This document shows positions 1-6,533 of a DNA stretch of 35,517 nt, piece by piece. Made by a program: the position numbers and the translations under genes. Numbering within the stretch: position 1 is the stretch's first letter; every line of letters starts with the position of its first letter. The notes beneath the pieces were generated by a model. That model saw only the letters and a program-made list of their open reading frames with translations. It had not been told where the DNA came from and ran no database searches. The DNA comes from a virus: positions 1 to 35,517 of the IMG/VR virus record IMGVR_UViG_3300021085_000100, one strand, 5' to 3'.

Positions 1-126
1 GAAAAAAATTCTATTGTAAAAGGTTACGGATCATATTTCAATAATCAAGACAGTGACGGCGATATAATAAGAAGGGGCGCATACAGAAAGACGATTGAGG
101 AAAATGGCTACAGAGTTAAATATTTG
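1..126. repeat. Left copy of the 126-bp terminal overlap
   Basis: Bases 1-126 are identical to 35384-35509. The reading frame of the prohead protease passes through both copies in the same phase. This indicates a circular assembly, or a circularly permuted genome, written with a short overlap. The copies diverge at base 127. Confidence 0.95.
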
Positions 127-624
127 TATCAACATAATATGATGCAACCGATCGGAAAAATGAAAGAGCTATATGAGGACGAAAAAGGATTGGTGTTTGT
201 TGCTGAAGTTCCCAAAACCTCTTTAGGCAAAGATGTAATCGAACTAATGAAAGCCGGTGTTATTACAGAAAATTCAGTTGGTATTTTACCGATTGTAAAA
301 GAGGATCTAAAAGGATACAGAGAATTGAGGGAAGTTAAGCTTTTTGAAATATCTGCTGTTACAATGGCCGCTAATGATGAGGCAAAAATTCTAGACGTCA
401 AAGGACGTAAAGACATAAACTATGTGTATCAAAAATACGACAACTTGTGTAAACTTATAAGAAAAGGCGACATAAGTGACGAAATGGGATATGCTATTGA
501 ATCAGAAATATACAAGCTAAAATCTTTGTACATAAACGCTACTCAGCCAGCGCAAGTTACTGAGCCAGTTCAGAAAGAAGAAACGTTTGATGTTTATAAA
601 TATTTGTTAAATAATTTAAAATAA
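1..624 (+). CDS. HK97-type prohead protease (3' part; start lies at 35333 across the junction)
   Basis: This is the maturation protease that cleaves the capsid scaffold domain inside the prohead. The reading frame is open from base 1 and joins the 5' piece at 35333 when the genome is circularised, giving about 224 residues, normal for the U35 family. In that numbering His62 lies in QHNMMQPIGK and Ser109 in ENSVGILP, the expected His and Ser of the fold, followed by the FEISAVTMAAN strand near 132-142 that carries the family's acidic residue. The TTG at 124 could be taken as a start, but it would cut off the conserved N-terminal strands and the continuous upstream frame argues against it. It lies 11 bp before the capsid gene, the usual HK97 order of portal, protease and capsid. 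Confidence 0.93.
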   Translation, partial: EKNSIVKGYGSYFNNQDSDGDIIRRGAYRKTIEENGYRVKYLYQHNMMQPIGKMKELYEDEKGLVFVAEVPKTSLGKDVIELMKAGVITENSVGILPIVKEDLKGYRELREVKLFEISAVTMAANDEAKILDVKGRKDINYVYQKYDNLCKLIRKGDISDEMGYAIESEIYKLKSLYINATQPAQVTEPVQKEETFDVYKYLLNNLK

Positions 625-635
625 TTCTTACTAAA

Positions 636-1841
636 ATGGAAGAAAATGTAAAAAATCAGCTTGATCAATTAGGGAATTTAATCGATTCCAAAATTGAAAA
701 AGCTACTGGACAAGCACTAGAAAGTGCTAATGGTAAAGCTGATGAAGTGCTGAAAGGCGAAATATCAAACCTTACCACAAAATTCAATGAAAGAATGGAC
801 GCAATGGAAGTTGCGAACAAAAAACACCTTGAAGCGATTGAAGGCAAAAAAGCTGACAAATCATTCAAAGGAGGTTTAATTAAAAGTATCAATGACGGTG
901 CTTTAAATTCACTAAGAAACGGAAACGCAAGAAGCGCATCTTTTGAAGTAAAAGCTGACATGACTGTTGCTGCTGATTTCACTGGAGAAGTTATACCAGC
1001 ACAAAGAGTGCCCGGGTATAAATTTGATCCAGCAAGACCACAGCACGTGAGAGAGCTTATACCACAAGGATCAACTCAATCAGATGTTATTAGATTTGTA
1101 AAAGAATCTGGTTACAGTGATGGATCTGCTATGAAAGCAGAAGGTGCTACACTAGGTCAATCAGATTTTGATATGACAGCTAGTTCTGTAAATGTAGAAA
1201 AATTGGGAGCATATTTGAGAATTTCAGAAGAAATGCTTGCTGACACTCCACAATTAACAAGCTACATTTCGAACAGAGTACCATCAAAGCTTTTAACTGC
1301 TGAAGATGATCAATTATTAAATGGTAACGGAAGTGCGCCAAACTTATCTGGTATTATCACTGACGCTGCTGACTTTGATACTTCATCAAGTGGTGCTTTT
1401 TATCAATCAGTTAACGGAGCAAATCAATTTGACGTAATTATAGCTGCTTTAAATCAATTATCATTAAGCAACTACACTGCTGATAAAATTATAATGCACC
1501 CGACTGATTTCCACAAAATCTTATTATTAAAAGATTCAAACTTGTCTTATTTAAAAGATCAAGTGTTTAAAGGATTACAACCTGTATTCAATGGAGTACC
1601 TGTTATTCTTAACACAGCTATCGCTGCTGGATCTTATTTACTAGGTAATTTCTCACAAGGAACTCAACTATGGATTAGAGATAATGTATCAGTTGAATTC
1701 TTTAGAGAGGATGGAACCAATGTAAGAGACGGATTTGTTACTGTGAGATGTATGGAAAGAATTGCTTTAAGCAACTACTTGCCAAACGCTTTCGTAAACG
1801 GAACATTCTCTGCTGGTATCACTGCATTAGAAACGCCATAA
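636..1841 (+). CDS. HK97-fold major capsid protein
   Basis: This is the major head subunit, 401 residues. Residues 1 to about 100 form a charged, helical, coiled-coil-like delta (scaffold) domain rich in Lys, Glu and Ala. From about 107 the mature HK97 core begins (FTGEVIPAQ, then a long segment ending in NAFVNGTFSAGITAL). The length and two-part layout match HK97 gp5-like capsids, and the protease gene is directly upstream. Cleavage should fall near residues 100-110, where the sequence turns from helical and charged to beta-rich; the exact bond cannot be read from the sequence. A strong terminator follows 25 bp after the stop, so this gene ends the head transcription unit. Confidence 0.94.
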   Translation: MEENVKNQLDQLGNLIDSKIEKATGQALESANGKADEVLKGEISNLTTKFNERMDAMEVANKKHLEAIEGKKADKSFKGGLIKSINDGALNSLRNGNARSASFEVKADMTVAADFTGEVIPAQRVPGYKFDPARPQHVRELIPQGSTQSDVIRFVKESGYSDGSAMKAEGATLGQSDFDMTASSVNVEKLGAYLRISEEMLADTPQLTSYISNRVPSKLLTAEDDQLLNGNGSAPNLSGIITDAADFDTSSSGAFYQSVNGANQFDVIIAALNQLSLSNYTADKIIMHPTDFHKILLLKDSNLSYLKDQVFKGLQPVFNGVPVILNTAIAAGSYLLGNFSQGTQLWIRDNVSVEFFREDGTNVRDGFVTVRCMERIALSNYLPNAFVNGTFSAGITALETP

Positions 1842-1866
1842 TCGTTTTAAATAATGTTTTTAAATT

Positions 1867-1893
1867 AAGGGGGTTTTTAAATCCCCTTTTTTT
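1867..1893 (+). terminator. Rho-independent terminator after the capsid gene
   Basis: An AAGGGG/CCCCTT stem with a 10-nt loop is followed by a run of T. It separates the capsid gene from the islet of small genes starting at 2083. Confidence 0.85.
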
Positions 1894-2047
1894 ATGCCTT
1901 TTTTTGTCGTTTAAGCAACTTTCCACCCTCTAAGGTATTTATACATTCAAAATTTCTTTTCGTTTATTAGCGTAAAATCCCCACTGAGCAAAAAAAATAA
2001 TTAAAAAATAACTTAAAATTTTTTTTAAATATTAAAATATTTTTTTA

Positions 2048-2055
2048 TATATTCG
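2048..2055 (+). promoter_or_regulatory. Possible -7 promoter box (TATATTCG) for the small-gene islet
   Basis: TATATTCG followed by TA matches the Bacteroidetes -7 consensus TAnnTTTG except for one base. It lies 27 nt before the ATG at 2083, in the largest gap of the genome (1842-2082). That gap is otherwise occupied by the terminator and by very AT-rich sequence. No convincing -33 element is visible. Confidence 0.4.
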
Positions 2056-2082
2056 TACTAATTAAAACAAAAAAAGATAATT

Positions 2083-2442
2083 ATGAAAAACACTACTACT
2101 TACAATGGCTACAATTTATTAGAAAAAAACGTCAAAGGTTGGATCATTGAAGAATCCGTTGACCTTTGGGGTAGTCACCACTATCTTTATATGGTTAGCG
2201 GTTATTCACAAGACAGTTACAGATATTACTGTGTTAACCAAAACGGTATTACAATTAACAAAGAATCACATTTAATCAAAGAAGAAGCAAAATTTTCTTA
2301 TGACGAAAATCGTAAAGGTGCTGATAAAGGATTTATTGCTTGTTTAAAAGATCGTAAAATCTATGAATTGGATTTAATGTTTACCGAAACCGAGTGCGAA
2401 GCACAAAAAACTGTAATATTAAACGAATTAAATAAAAGATAA
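2083..2442 (+). CDS. Hypothetical protein, 119 aa
   Basis: I do not recognise this family. The protein is soluble, mixed alpha/beta and rich in Tyr and Lys, with no signal peptide, membrane segment or metal-binding motif. It is the first gene of the islet 2083-3833, behind the capsid terminator and the largest intergenic gap, so it is probably transcribed from its own promoter. The next ATG follows 2 bp after the stop, which suggests translational coupling. Being the first gene in a promoter-led set of small unknowns is typical of host-takeover genes, but that is inference from position only. Confidence 0.8.
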   Translation: MKNTTTYNGYNLLEKNVKGWIIEESVDLWGSHHYLYMVSGYSQDSYRYYCVNQNGITINKESHLIKEEAKFSYDENRKGADKGFIACLKDRKIYELDLMFTETECEAQKTVILNELNKR

Positions 2443-2444
2443 TT

Positions 2445-2618
2445 ATGAAACTCAACAAAAAAAATCTTGCTGTAATAGGCAACAAAGTATGGAGTTACAC
2501 AACCTGTGTAGCTACTATCAAAGGCGACAAATTACTTTCGCACGGTTATTATTCACAAACTACCACAAGACACATTAACTACGTTGCTGAGCAACTTAAC
2601 CTTAAAATTGTAAAATAA
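2445..2618 (+). CDS. Small hypothetical protein, 57 aa
   Basis: This short frame runs from ATG 2445 to TAA 2616-2618, whose last A is also the first base of the next ATG (TAATG). The protein is basic and compact, with a pattern (KVWSYTTCVATIKGD, then SQTTTRHINYVAEQLNL) that looks like small phage and plasmid proteins with an N-terminal beta hairpin and a C-terminal helix. I recall similar short proteins in unrelated phages but cannot name a function. The tight spacing to both neighbours, the normal amino-acid make-up and the absence of any overlapping gene support it as real. Confidence 0.72.
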   Translation: MKLNKKNLAVIGNKVWSYTTCVATIKGDKLLSHGYYSQTTTRHINYVAEQLNLKIVK

Positions 2619-2848
2619 TGTATTATCCACTAAAAGTCACAAAGCTAGCATATATACTTTACGTTGAGCATTTAGCCAGATACGGCTATTACATTGGAGA
2701 TGCGCTTAACCCTGTGTATAAAGATTATTGCGCTCAAAAACTTATTGACTATTGTAATTTTATGCAAGAAGAACACGGTGGCGAAGATCACTGGGATTAC
2801 AACGATAAATTAACCTTAAAAGACGACTGCGGTTATGAAGGTAAATAA
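2618..2848 (+). CDS. Hypothetical protein, 76 aa
   Basis: No family is recognised. The protein is aromatic-rich (many Tyr in the N-terminal half) and becomes strongly acidic after residue 50 (EEHGGEDHWDYND). It has no membrane segment. It starts on the last base of the upstream stop and its 3' end overlaps the next gene by 14 nt, so the genes 2083-3833 look like one translationally coupled set. Small acidic proteins in such sets are often inhibitors that bind basic surfaces of host proteins; here that is only a possibility. Confidence 0.72.
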   Translation: MYYPLKVTKLAYILYVEHLARYGYYIGDALNPVYKDYCAQKLIDYCNFMQEEHGGEDHWDYNDKLTLKDDCGYEGK

Positions 2849-3131
2849 AAACACTAGAGCCAGTGGACACGGCAAAAAAATATTTTGTCCAAAATGTAAC
2901 GCTCCATCAAGAGTTTATCACTTTTCTTGGTCAGCAATTCAATGCGGTACTTGTGACGATATGATCGATAAGTACGAATGGAATTTAAAACCCGTAGATC
3001 TACAAAATGAAACAGGTATCATCGAGGCACACAGAAAATTCTTGGCTCAAGATCCGGGGAACTGGAAGTGGTTAATTGCTTTTTATGTAGTGGCCCTTCT
3101 TTTAACAATTTTACTAACTATTAAAATTTAA
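2835..3131 (+). CDS. Zinc-ribbon protein with a C-terminal membrane anchor, 98 aa
   Basis: Two CxxC knuckles (Cys18/Cys21 in CPKC and Cys37/Cys40 in CGTC) make a classic four-cysteine zinc ribbon. A single hydrophobic helix at about 79-97 ends the protein, so the ribbon should face the cytoplasm from the inner membrane. A zinc ribbon on a C-terminal tail anchor is an unusual combination for a phage protein and the target is unknown. It overlaps its upstream neighbour by 14 nt and precedes the next by 3 bp. The ATG at 2835 is the only reasonable start. Confidence 0.78.
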   Translation: MKVNKNTRASGHGKKIFCPKCNAPSRVYHFSWSAIQCGTCDDMIDKYEWNLKPVDLQNETGIIEAHRKFLAQDPGNWKWLIAFYVVALLLTILLTIKI

Positions 3132-3134
3132 TTT

Positions 3135-3527
3135 ATGATAACTTTTAAAATAAACTTTAAAGCGTCTGTGTACGAAAATATATGTGATCTGTTAGAAATG
3201 GAAATGGATTACTATTTATCAGATTTTATAACTGAGGAAGAATGGAATGATGATATGCACTTTACTGATTCAGATGAATTAATGAATTGGCTTGAGGACG
3301 GTTATTGTTTTCAATGCGATACTATATATTACAGTGACGCTATGAAATACTTAAAAGAAAATGACGCAAGCTTAAATAAATCAATAGAGCTTGCAAATAA
3401 TGCTGGTTACGATTTGAGCTCAATCAACAGTACGTTATTAGCAGATCTTTTAAGAGAACACGAGATCAGAGAAGATTTTTATAAATGTAAAAATCAGATT
3501 GACGAAATATTTAAAACTTTATTATGA
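3135..3527 (+). CDS. Acidic hypothetical protein, 130 aa
   Basis: No family is recognised. The protein is strongly acidic, with Asp and Glu clusters in the first 60 residues (for example EMEMDYYLSDFITEEEWNDD), and predicted largely helical. It has no signal peptide or membrane segment. Its stop overlaps the next ATG as ATGA at 3524-3527, so downstream translation is probably coupled. The charge could suit DNA mimicry or binding of a basic host protein, but nothing in the sequence demonstrates this. Confidence 0.75.
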   Translation: MITFKINFKASVYENICDLLEMEMDYYLSDFITEEEWNDDMHFTDSDELMNWLEDGYCFQCDTIYYSDAMKYLKENDASLNKSIELANNAGYDLSSINSTLLADLLREHEIREDFYKCKNQIDEIFKTLL

Positions 3528-3682
3528 GCGCTAGATCTAGATTTGAACACAGATTAAAAGTTTTGAGAAGGATCCGAAAAATGGAATGCCCAAAGAATAA
3601 ACCCGGATTTAATAATTTAACCGATCAAGAAAAGCAAAAAGAGATGCTTAAATGGTCAAAATTTGTAAGAGATGTACGATAA
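3524..3682 (+). CDS. Small basic hypothetical protein, 52 aa
   Basis: The frame starts at ATG 3524 inside the upstream stop (ATGA) and ends at TAA 3680-3682. The product is very basic: an Arg-rich N-terminal helix (RSRFEHRLKVLRRIRKME) is followed by a Lys-rich helix. Such a composition suits nucleic-acid binding. The next gene overlaps it by 11 nt. Support comes from the tight coupling on both sides and a coherent helical sequence; there is no recognisable homologue. Confidence 0.65.
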   Translation: MSARSRFEHRLKVLRRIRKMECPKNKPGFNNLTDQEKQKEMLKWSKFVRDVR

Positions 3683-3833
3683 CACTAAAAAAGACAGATC
3701 GTTGCTTATAGCGTCGTTTCTGTTAGCTTTATGCCTAAGATCTTACTTTATTTTAGGCGATTTATTAACAGCCGCAATTTTTTGGATAATGGGGTTTTTA
3801 GTTCTGTTTAATTTGTTTTATAAAAAAAAATAA
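3672..3833 (+). CDS. Small two-helix membrane protein, 53 aa
   Basis: The frame runs from ATG 3672 to TAA 3831-3833. A short charged N-terminus (MYDNTKKDRS) is followed by two hydrophobic stretches at about 11-27 and 32-49 and a KKK tail, a hairpin membrane protein with both ends probably cytoplasmic. The size and topology resemble small holins or superinfection-exclusion peptides, but it lies far from the lysis genes, so I do not call it a holin. It is the last gene before the terminator at 3860. Confidence 0.65.
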   Translation: MYDNTKKDRSLLIASFLLALCLRSYFILGDLLTAAIFWIMGFLVLFNLFYKKK

Positions 3834-3859
3834 TTTGTTTAGTTTTGTTTTGGTTGTTG

Positions 3860-3892
3860 AAAACCCGGTTTAAGTTTGGCCGGGTTTTTTTT
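3860..3892 (+). terminator. Rho-independent terminator closing the small-gene islet
   Basis: A 9-bp stem, AAAACCCGG paired with CCGGGTTTT, has an 11-nt loop and a T-rich tail. It isolates the islet 2083-3833 from the endonuclease gene at 3904. Confidence 0.88.
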
Positions 3893-3903
3893 ATTTTTAA
3901 TAA

Positions 3904-4278
3904 ATGACACATAACCAAAAGGGTTGTTTTGCTGAATATCATTTTGCTTCAACAGCAATTTCTTTAGGTTTTAACGTCTCCACACCTTTATCAAGCTCGA
4001 GCTATTATGATTGTATACTGGAAAAAGATGGAAAGCTATTTAAAATACAAGTTAAATATTTAGGCAAAAACAGATTAAGACGAGGCAACAGCATGCAAAT
4101 AACATTGAGGCGAACCGGTTTACCAAACTACGAAAAAAAGTATGTAGATTTTTTTGCTTTATATGATGAGGAAAATAAAGGTTTTTTTATTATACCGAAT
4201 TTAGGGCAGAGTTGTTTAAAAATAAACATTAATGGTAAGTATAAAGAAAATTTTAATAACTTTGCTTTGATTTCATAA
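3904..4278 (+). CDS. PD-(D/E)XK endonuclease, group I intron/Holliday resolvase-like, 124 aa
   Basis: This is a probable small DNA endonuclease of the PD-(D/E)XK_5 type. Visible motifs are an N-terminal Glu in GCFAEYHFA (Glu11), the strand and turn SYYDCIL (Asp36), and KIQVKYL with Gln49-x-Lys51 where the family has the (D/E)xK pair; a Q in this place is known in group I intron-encoded PD-(D/E)XK enzymes. The gene stands alone between two terminators (3860 and 4290), so it forms a one-gene unit between the capsid and connector genes. That setting fits a free-standing homing endonuclease or another moron. A resolvase role is an alternative. The A-rich leader ends 4 nt before the ATG and no separate promoter is obvious. 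Confidence 0.8.
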   Translation: MTHNQKGCFAEYHFASTAISLGFNVSTPLSSSSYYDCILEKDGKLFKIQVKYLGKNRLRRGNSMQITLRRTGLPNYEKKYVDFFALYDEENKGFFIIPNLGQSCLKININGKYKENFNNFALIS

Positions 4279-4289
4279 ATTATCCTTTG

Positions 4290-4326
4290 AGTGTCACTGT
4301 TTAAAATACAGTGGCACTTTTTTTTT
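4290..4326 (+). terminator. Rho-independent terminator after the endonuclease gene
   Basis: GTGTCACTG pairs with CAGTGGCAC (one wobble pair) around a 9-nt loop, followed by nine T. The probable promoter box of the next gene (4326-4333) begins at the last T. Confidence 0.9.
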
Positions 4327-4333
4327 ATCTTTA
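4326..4333 (+). promoter_or_regulatory. Probable late promoter box (TATCTTTACA class)
   Basis: TATCTTTA followed by CA is one of eight boxes of form TAnnTTT(G/A)(T/C)A found before late genes. It starts right after the terminator and lies 16 nt before the ATG at 4350, where it would drive the connector and tail-joining genes. Confidence 0.5.
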
Positions 4334-4349
4334 CAATAAATTTTAAGCT

Positions 4350-4556
4350 ATGAAAATAAAATTAAAAATACCAATGATTATAGATGGTAAAGAAATTTCT
4401 GAAGGCGAGATAGTAAATATCAATGAAAACAATCTTGATAAATGGTTAAAAAAAGGTTGGGGATCAGTTATTGAAAAAGAACTAAAACCGAAGAAAAAAG
4501 AAACCAAAGAATTAAAAGTTGCTAAAGAAACTAAAAATGAGACAAATCAAGATTAA
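4350..4556 (+). CDS. Small Lys-rich protein before the head-tail connector, 68 aa
   Basis: The N-terminal 40 residues (KIKLKIPMIIDGKEISEGEIVNI and following) look like a small beta-barrel, similar to short proteins often found between capsid and connector genes in siphophages. Residues 45-68 form a Lys/Glu-rich, probably disordered or helical tail. The function is unknown; minor head or connector-associated roles are plausible from position. It is the first gene after a terminator and a promoter-like box, and its 3' end overlaps the next gene by 20 nt. Confidence 0.72.
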   Translation: MKIKLKIPMIIDGKEISEGEIVNINENNLDKWLKKGWGSVIEKELKPKKKETKELKVAKETKNETNQD

Positions 4557-5046
4557 TTCAACTACTGGTTCAGAAATTGTAACCACAAGTGAATTTAAAA
4601 ATTACGCCAGAATATCAACAAGCGCTGACGATACATTAATTGCTAATATTATTGTACAAGCTCGGATCTGGTGTGAAAATTATATTTCAAGAGATATTGT
4701 TGCGAAAAATAGAACTTATTATTTGCCGGAAACTACTGGAATATTTGATTTGCCTTTCGGTCCTGTATCAAGCATTACATCTGTACATATAGACGGTGTA
4801 GCACATACGGATTACACAACACCCGGTTTAGACAATGAAACAATAGATCTTGACGGCCCGGCTGACGAAGTTAAGGTTGTTTATGTTACAACTGGTTTAT
4901 CTGATAAGTTATTGGAACAAGCGATTTTACAATTTGCTACTACACTGTACGATAACAGACATGATTACGAAGTTGGAAAACAAATTACAGAAATACCTTC
5001 ATCAAGTAAAGATATTTTAAACAGTTACAAAAATATGTTTATATAA
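4537..5046 (+). CDS. Head-tail connector protein, HK97 gp6-like
   Basis: This adaptor binds the portal and continues the DNA channel. The sequence has the expected pattern: an N-terminal helix pair (TTSEFKNYARISTSADDTLI, then IIVQARIWCENYISRDIV), a central beta section (TYYLPETTGIFDLPFGPVSSITSV) and a C-terminal helix (LEQAILQFATTLYDNRHDYE). The ATG at 4537 (MRQIKIN) is preferred over an upstream ATG at 4519, because it follows an A-rich stretch and gives 169 residues with a smaller overlap. Head closure and tail completion genes follow in the usual order, each with a 1-4 nt overlap. Confidence 0.85.
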   Translation: MRQIKINSTTGSEIVTTSEFKNYARISTSADDTLIANIIVQARIWCENYISRDIVAKNRTYYLPETTGIFDLPFGPVSSITSVHIDGVAHTDYTTPGLDNETIDLDGPADEVKVVYVTTGLSDKLLEQAILQFATTLYDNRHDYEVGKQITEIPSSSKDILNSYKNMFI

Positions 5047-5378
5047 TGAACCCAGGAAAATTTAATAATGTCATTGAGTTTTTTATACCTTCTAAAACAG
5101 CAGACGGTTACGGTGGAACAACATTGTCTTCTTTTACATCTACAGCTACAATATGGGGGTTTGCTACTGAAATAAGTGGCAACATTGAACAAAGTGAAGG
5201 ATCTAGAAAATATAACAGAGTATCAGAAGTTATTGTGAGAAAAAAAGATTTTGATTTAGTTAGTTTATCCGGGGCCGTATTTAACATTGACGGGGCCGGT
5301 AAATATAGAATGAACGAACATTATGAAATCGTTGAGAATTATTATGTAAAATTCAAAGGCACATACGAACCAATATGA
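5046..5378 (+). CDS. Head closure (head-tail joining) protein, SPP1 gp16-like
   Basis: At 110 residues it has the size and pattern of the Phage_H_T_join family: an N-terminal start MNPGKFNNVIEFF, the segment DGYGGTTLSSFTSTATIWGF and the C-terminal strand pattern YRMNEHYEIVENYYVKFKG. It should form the stopper ring beneath the connector that retains DNA until ejection. Its ATG shares a base with the upstream stop (TAATG) and its own stop overlaps the next start by 4 nt. Confidence 0.82.
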   Translation: MNPGKFNNVIEFFIPSKTADGYGGTTLSSFTSTATIWGFATEISGNIEQSEGSRKYNRVSEVIVRKKDFDLVSLSGAVFNIDGAGKYRMNEHYEIVENYYVKFKGTYEPI

Positions 5379-5806
5379 TAGAGGTACAAGTTAATAAAGG
5401 CGATATAAATAAGTTGTTAGCAAAATTTGCTAAAATTAAAAACTTTACTAAAGATGAAACTGATCAAATATTTGGTTATACGGCATCACAAATATCAAAA
5501 CGAGCTAAATCAGATGCGCCTTATAAAACCGGGTTTTTGAGATCAAGTATTAATTACGGAAAAGATAAAAATGTGTTTGTAAGGGCCGAAGCAAAATATG
5601 CTCCTTATTTAGAATATGGAACAAAACCTCATACAATAAAAGTAAAGAATAAAAAAGTGTTATATAACAGTTTTAGCAAAACTTTTTTTGGTAAAGAAGT
5701 TCAACACCCGGGTACTAAAGCACAACCGTTTTTTTATGAAAATGCTAGAATTGAAATAAAATTAATGACTAACAGAATAAAAGAACAACTTAAAAAGCTG
5801 TTATGA
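5375..5806 (+). CDS. HK97 gp10-like tail completion protein
   Basis: The family signature is clear: DAPYKTGFLRSSI in the middle, YAPYLEYGTKPH after it, and HPGTKAQPFFYENA near the C-terminus. The length of 143 residues is typical. HK97 gp10-like proteins act at the head-tail interface between the head closure and tail terminator proteins. It overlaps both neighbours by 4 nt. CCCGGG occurs at 5707-5712 inside the conserved HPGTKA codons. Confidence 0.87.
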   Translation: MIEVQVNKGDINKLLAKFAKIKNFTKDETDQIFGYTASQISKRAKSDAPYKTGFLRSSINYGKDKNVFVRAEAKYAPYLEYGTKPHTIKVKNKKVLYNSFSKTFFGKEVQHPGTKAQPFFYENARIEIKLMTNRIKEQLKKLL

Positions 5807-6246
5807 GAGAAGCGATACAATTTATCAGACAAAAAATTTATACTGCTTTAAACGGCAATATTCCAAATATTAGCGGGAGTGTAGTCAACGTTTATAACAG
5901 AGTGCCTAGAAATGCTGAAACGCCATACGTTTGGGTGTATTCGGGATCTACAAACGAAATTAATCAAAACGCTCAAACATATTGTTTAGAATGTATTACA
6001 AGAATCGAATGTGTAACGAGATTTGACTCTGATATAGGCGGGGATCTAGACGTCAACACATTAGTTTCAGAAGTGTTATCTTTGTTGAGAACAAGGGCCA
6101 GTGGTTATTTTAATTTGAGCTCAAATAATTTTAATGTGTATATCAATGTTTTGGACGGAGTTACATACGAACAGATTGACAAATCAGATCACACATATTT
6201 TATAGGCATAATTGAATTATCGACTAGGGTTGAACAAACAAATTAA
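5803..6246 (+). CDS. Tail terminator protein (DUF3168-like)
   Basis: This 147-residue protein has the DUF3168-like layout: an N-terminal helix (MREAIQFIRQKIYTALNG), the segment VYNRVPRNAETPYVWVYSGS, a central LECITRIECVTRF strand and a long helix (VNTLVSEVLSLLRT). It should cap the tail tube and join it to the head. Position directly after the gp10-like gene supports this. The next gene starts 5 bp later. Confidence 0.8.
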   Translation: MREAIQFIRQKIYTALNGNIPNISGSVVNVYNRVPRNAETPYVWVYSGSTNEINQNAQTYCLECITRIECVTRFDSDIGGDLDVNTLVSEVLSLLRTRASGYFNLSSNNFNVYINVLDGVTYEQIDKSDHTYFIGIIELSTRVEQTN

Positions 6247-6251
6247 TAAAA

Positions 6252-6533
6252 ATGAGTAAAGTTTCAGAGAACACAGAATTAACACTAGATTTAAAAACGA
6301 TTGGAATTATTGTAGCCGGCGCAATATCGCTTGCTAGTATGTATTTTGCATTAACAGCAGAAATTGAAATAGCAAAACAACTGCCCGAACCTAGTATATC
6401 AAGAACCGAGTATGATTTAAAAGATCAATTAATAAGGGAAACCATTGAAAATACCGGTAAACAAGTTGAAGAAAATTCAAATAAACTAGATAAAATAGAT
6501 GAAAAACTATATGAGATTATACAAAAAAAATGA
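6252..6533 (+). CDS. Single-pass membrane protein with coiled coil, 93 aa
   Basis: One hydrophobic helix at about 17-36 (IGIIVAGAISLASMYFALTA) is followed by a charged coiled coil (residues 50-93). The layout suits an inner-membrane protein with the coil on one side. It begins the lysis region (secreted thioredoxin-like protein, M15 peptidase and holin follow), so a spanin-like or holin-accessory role is possible. No lipobox is present, so it is not an obvious o-spanin. It overlaps the next gene by 4 nt. Confidence 0.72.
   Translation: MSKVSENTELTLDLKTIGIIVAGAISLASMYFALTAEIEIAKQLPEPSISRTEYDLKDQLIRETIENTGKQVEENSNKLDKIDEKLYEIIQKK

Noticed and set aside
1-126. Biological direct terminal repeats used in packaging
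   Set aside because: A 126-bp repeat that interrupts a gene and has no structure is best explained as assembly overlap of a circular contig; real terminal repeats usually lie at intergenic ends.
124-624. Separate gene starting at TTG 124
   Set aside because: The frame is open to the window edge and continues from the ATG at 35333, so 124 is an internal codon of the prohead protease gene.
1748-1933. Small + strand frame overlapping the capsid 3' end and the terminator
   Set aside because: It runs through a transcription terminator and lies out of frame in a highly conserved gene.
3672-3833. Two-helix membrane protein as the holin
   Set aside because: A clear 3TM-family holin lies beside the endolysin at 7477, and this gene is in a distant, separately terminated unit.
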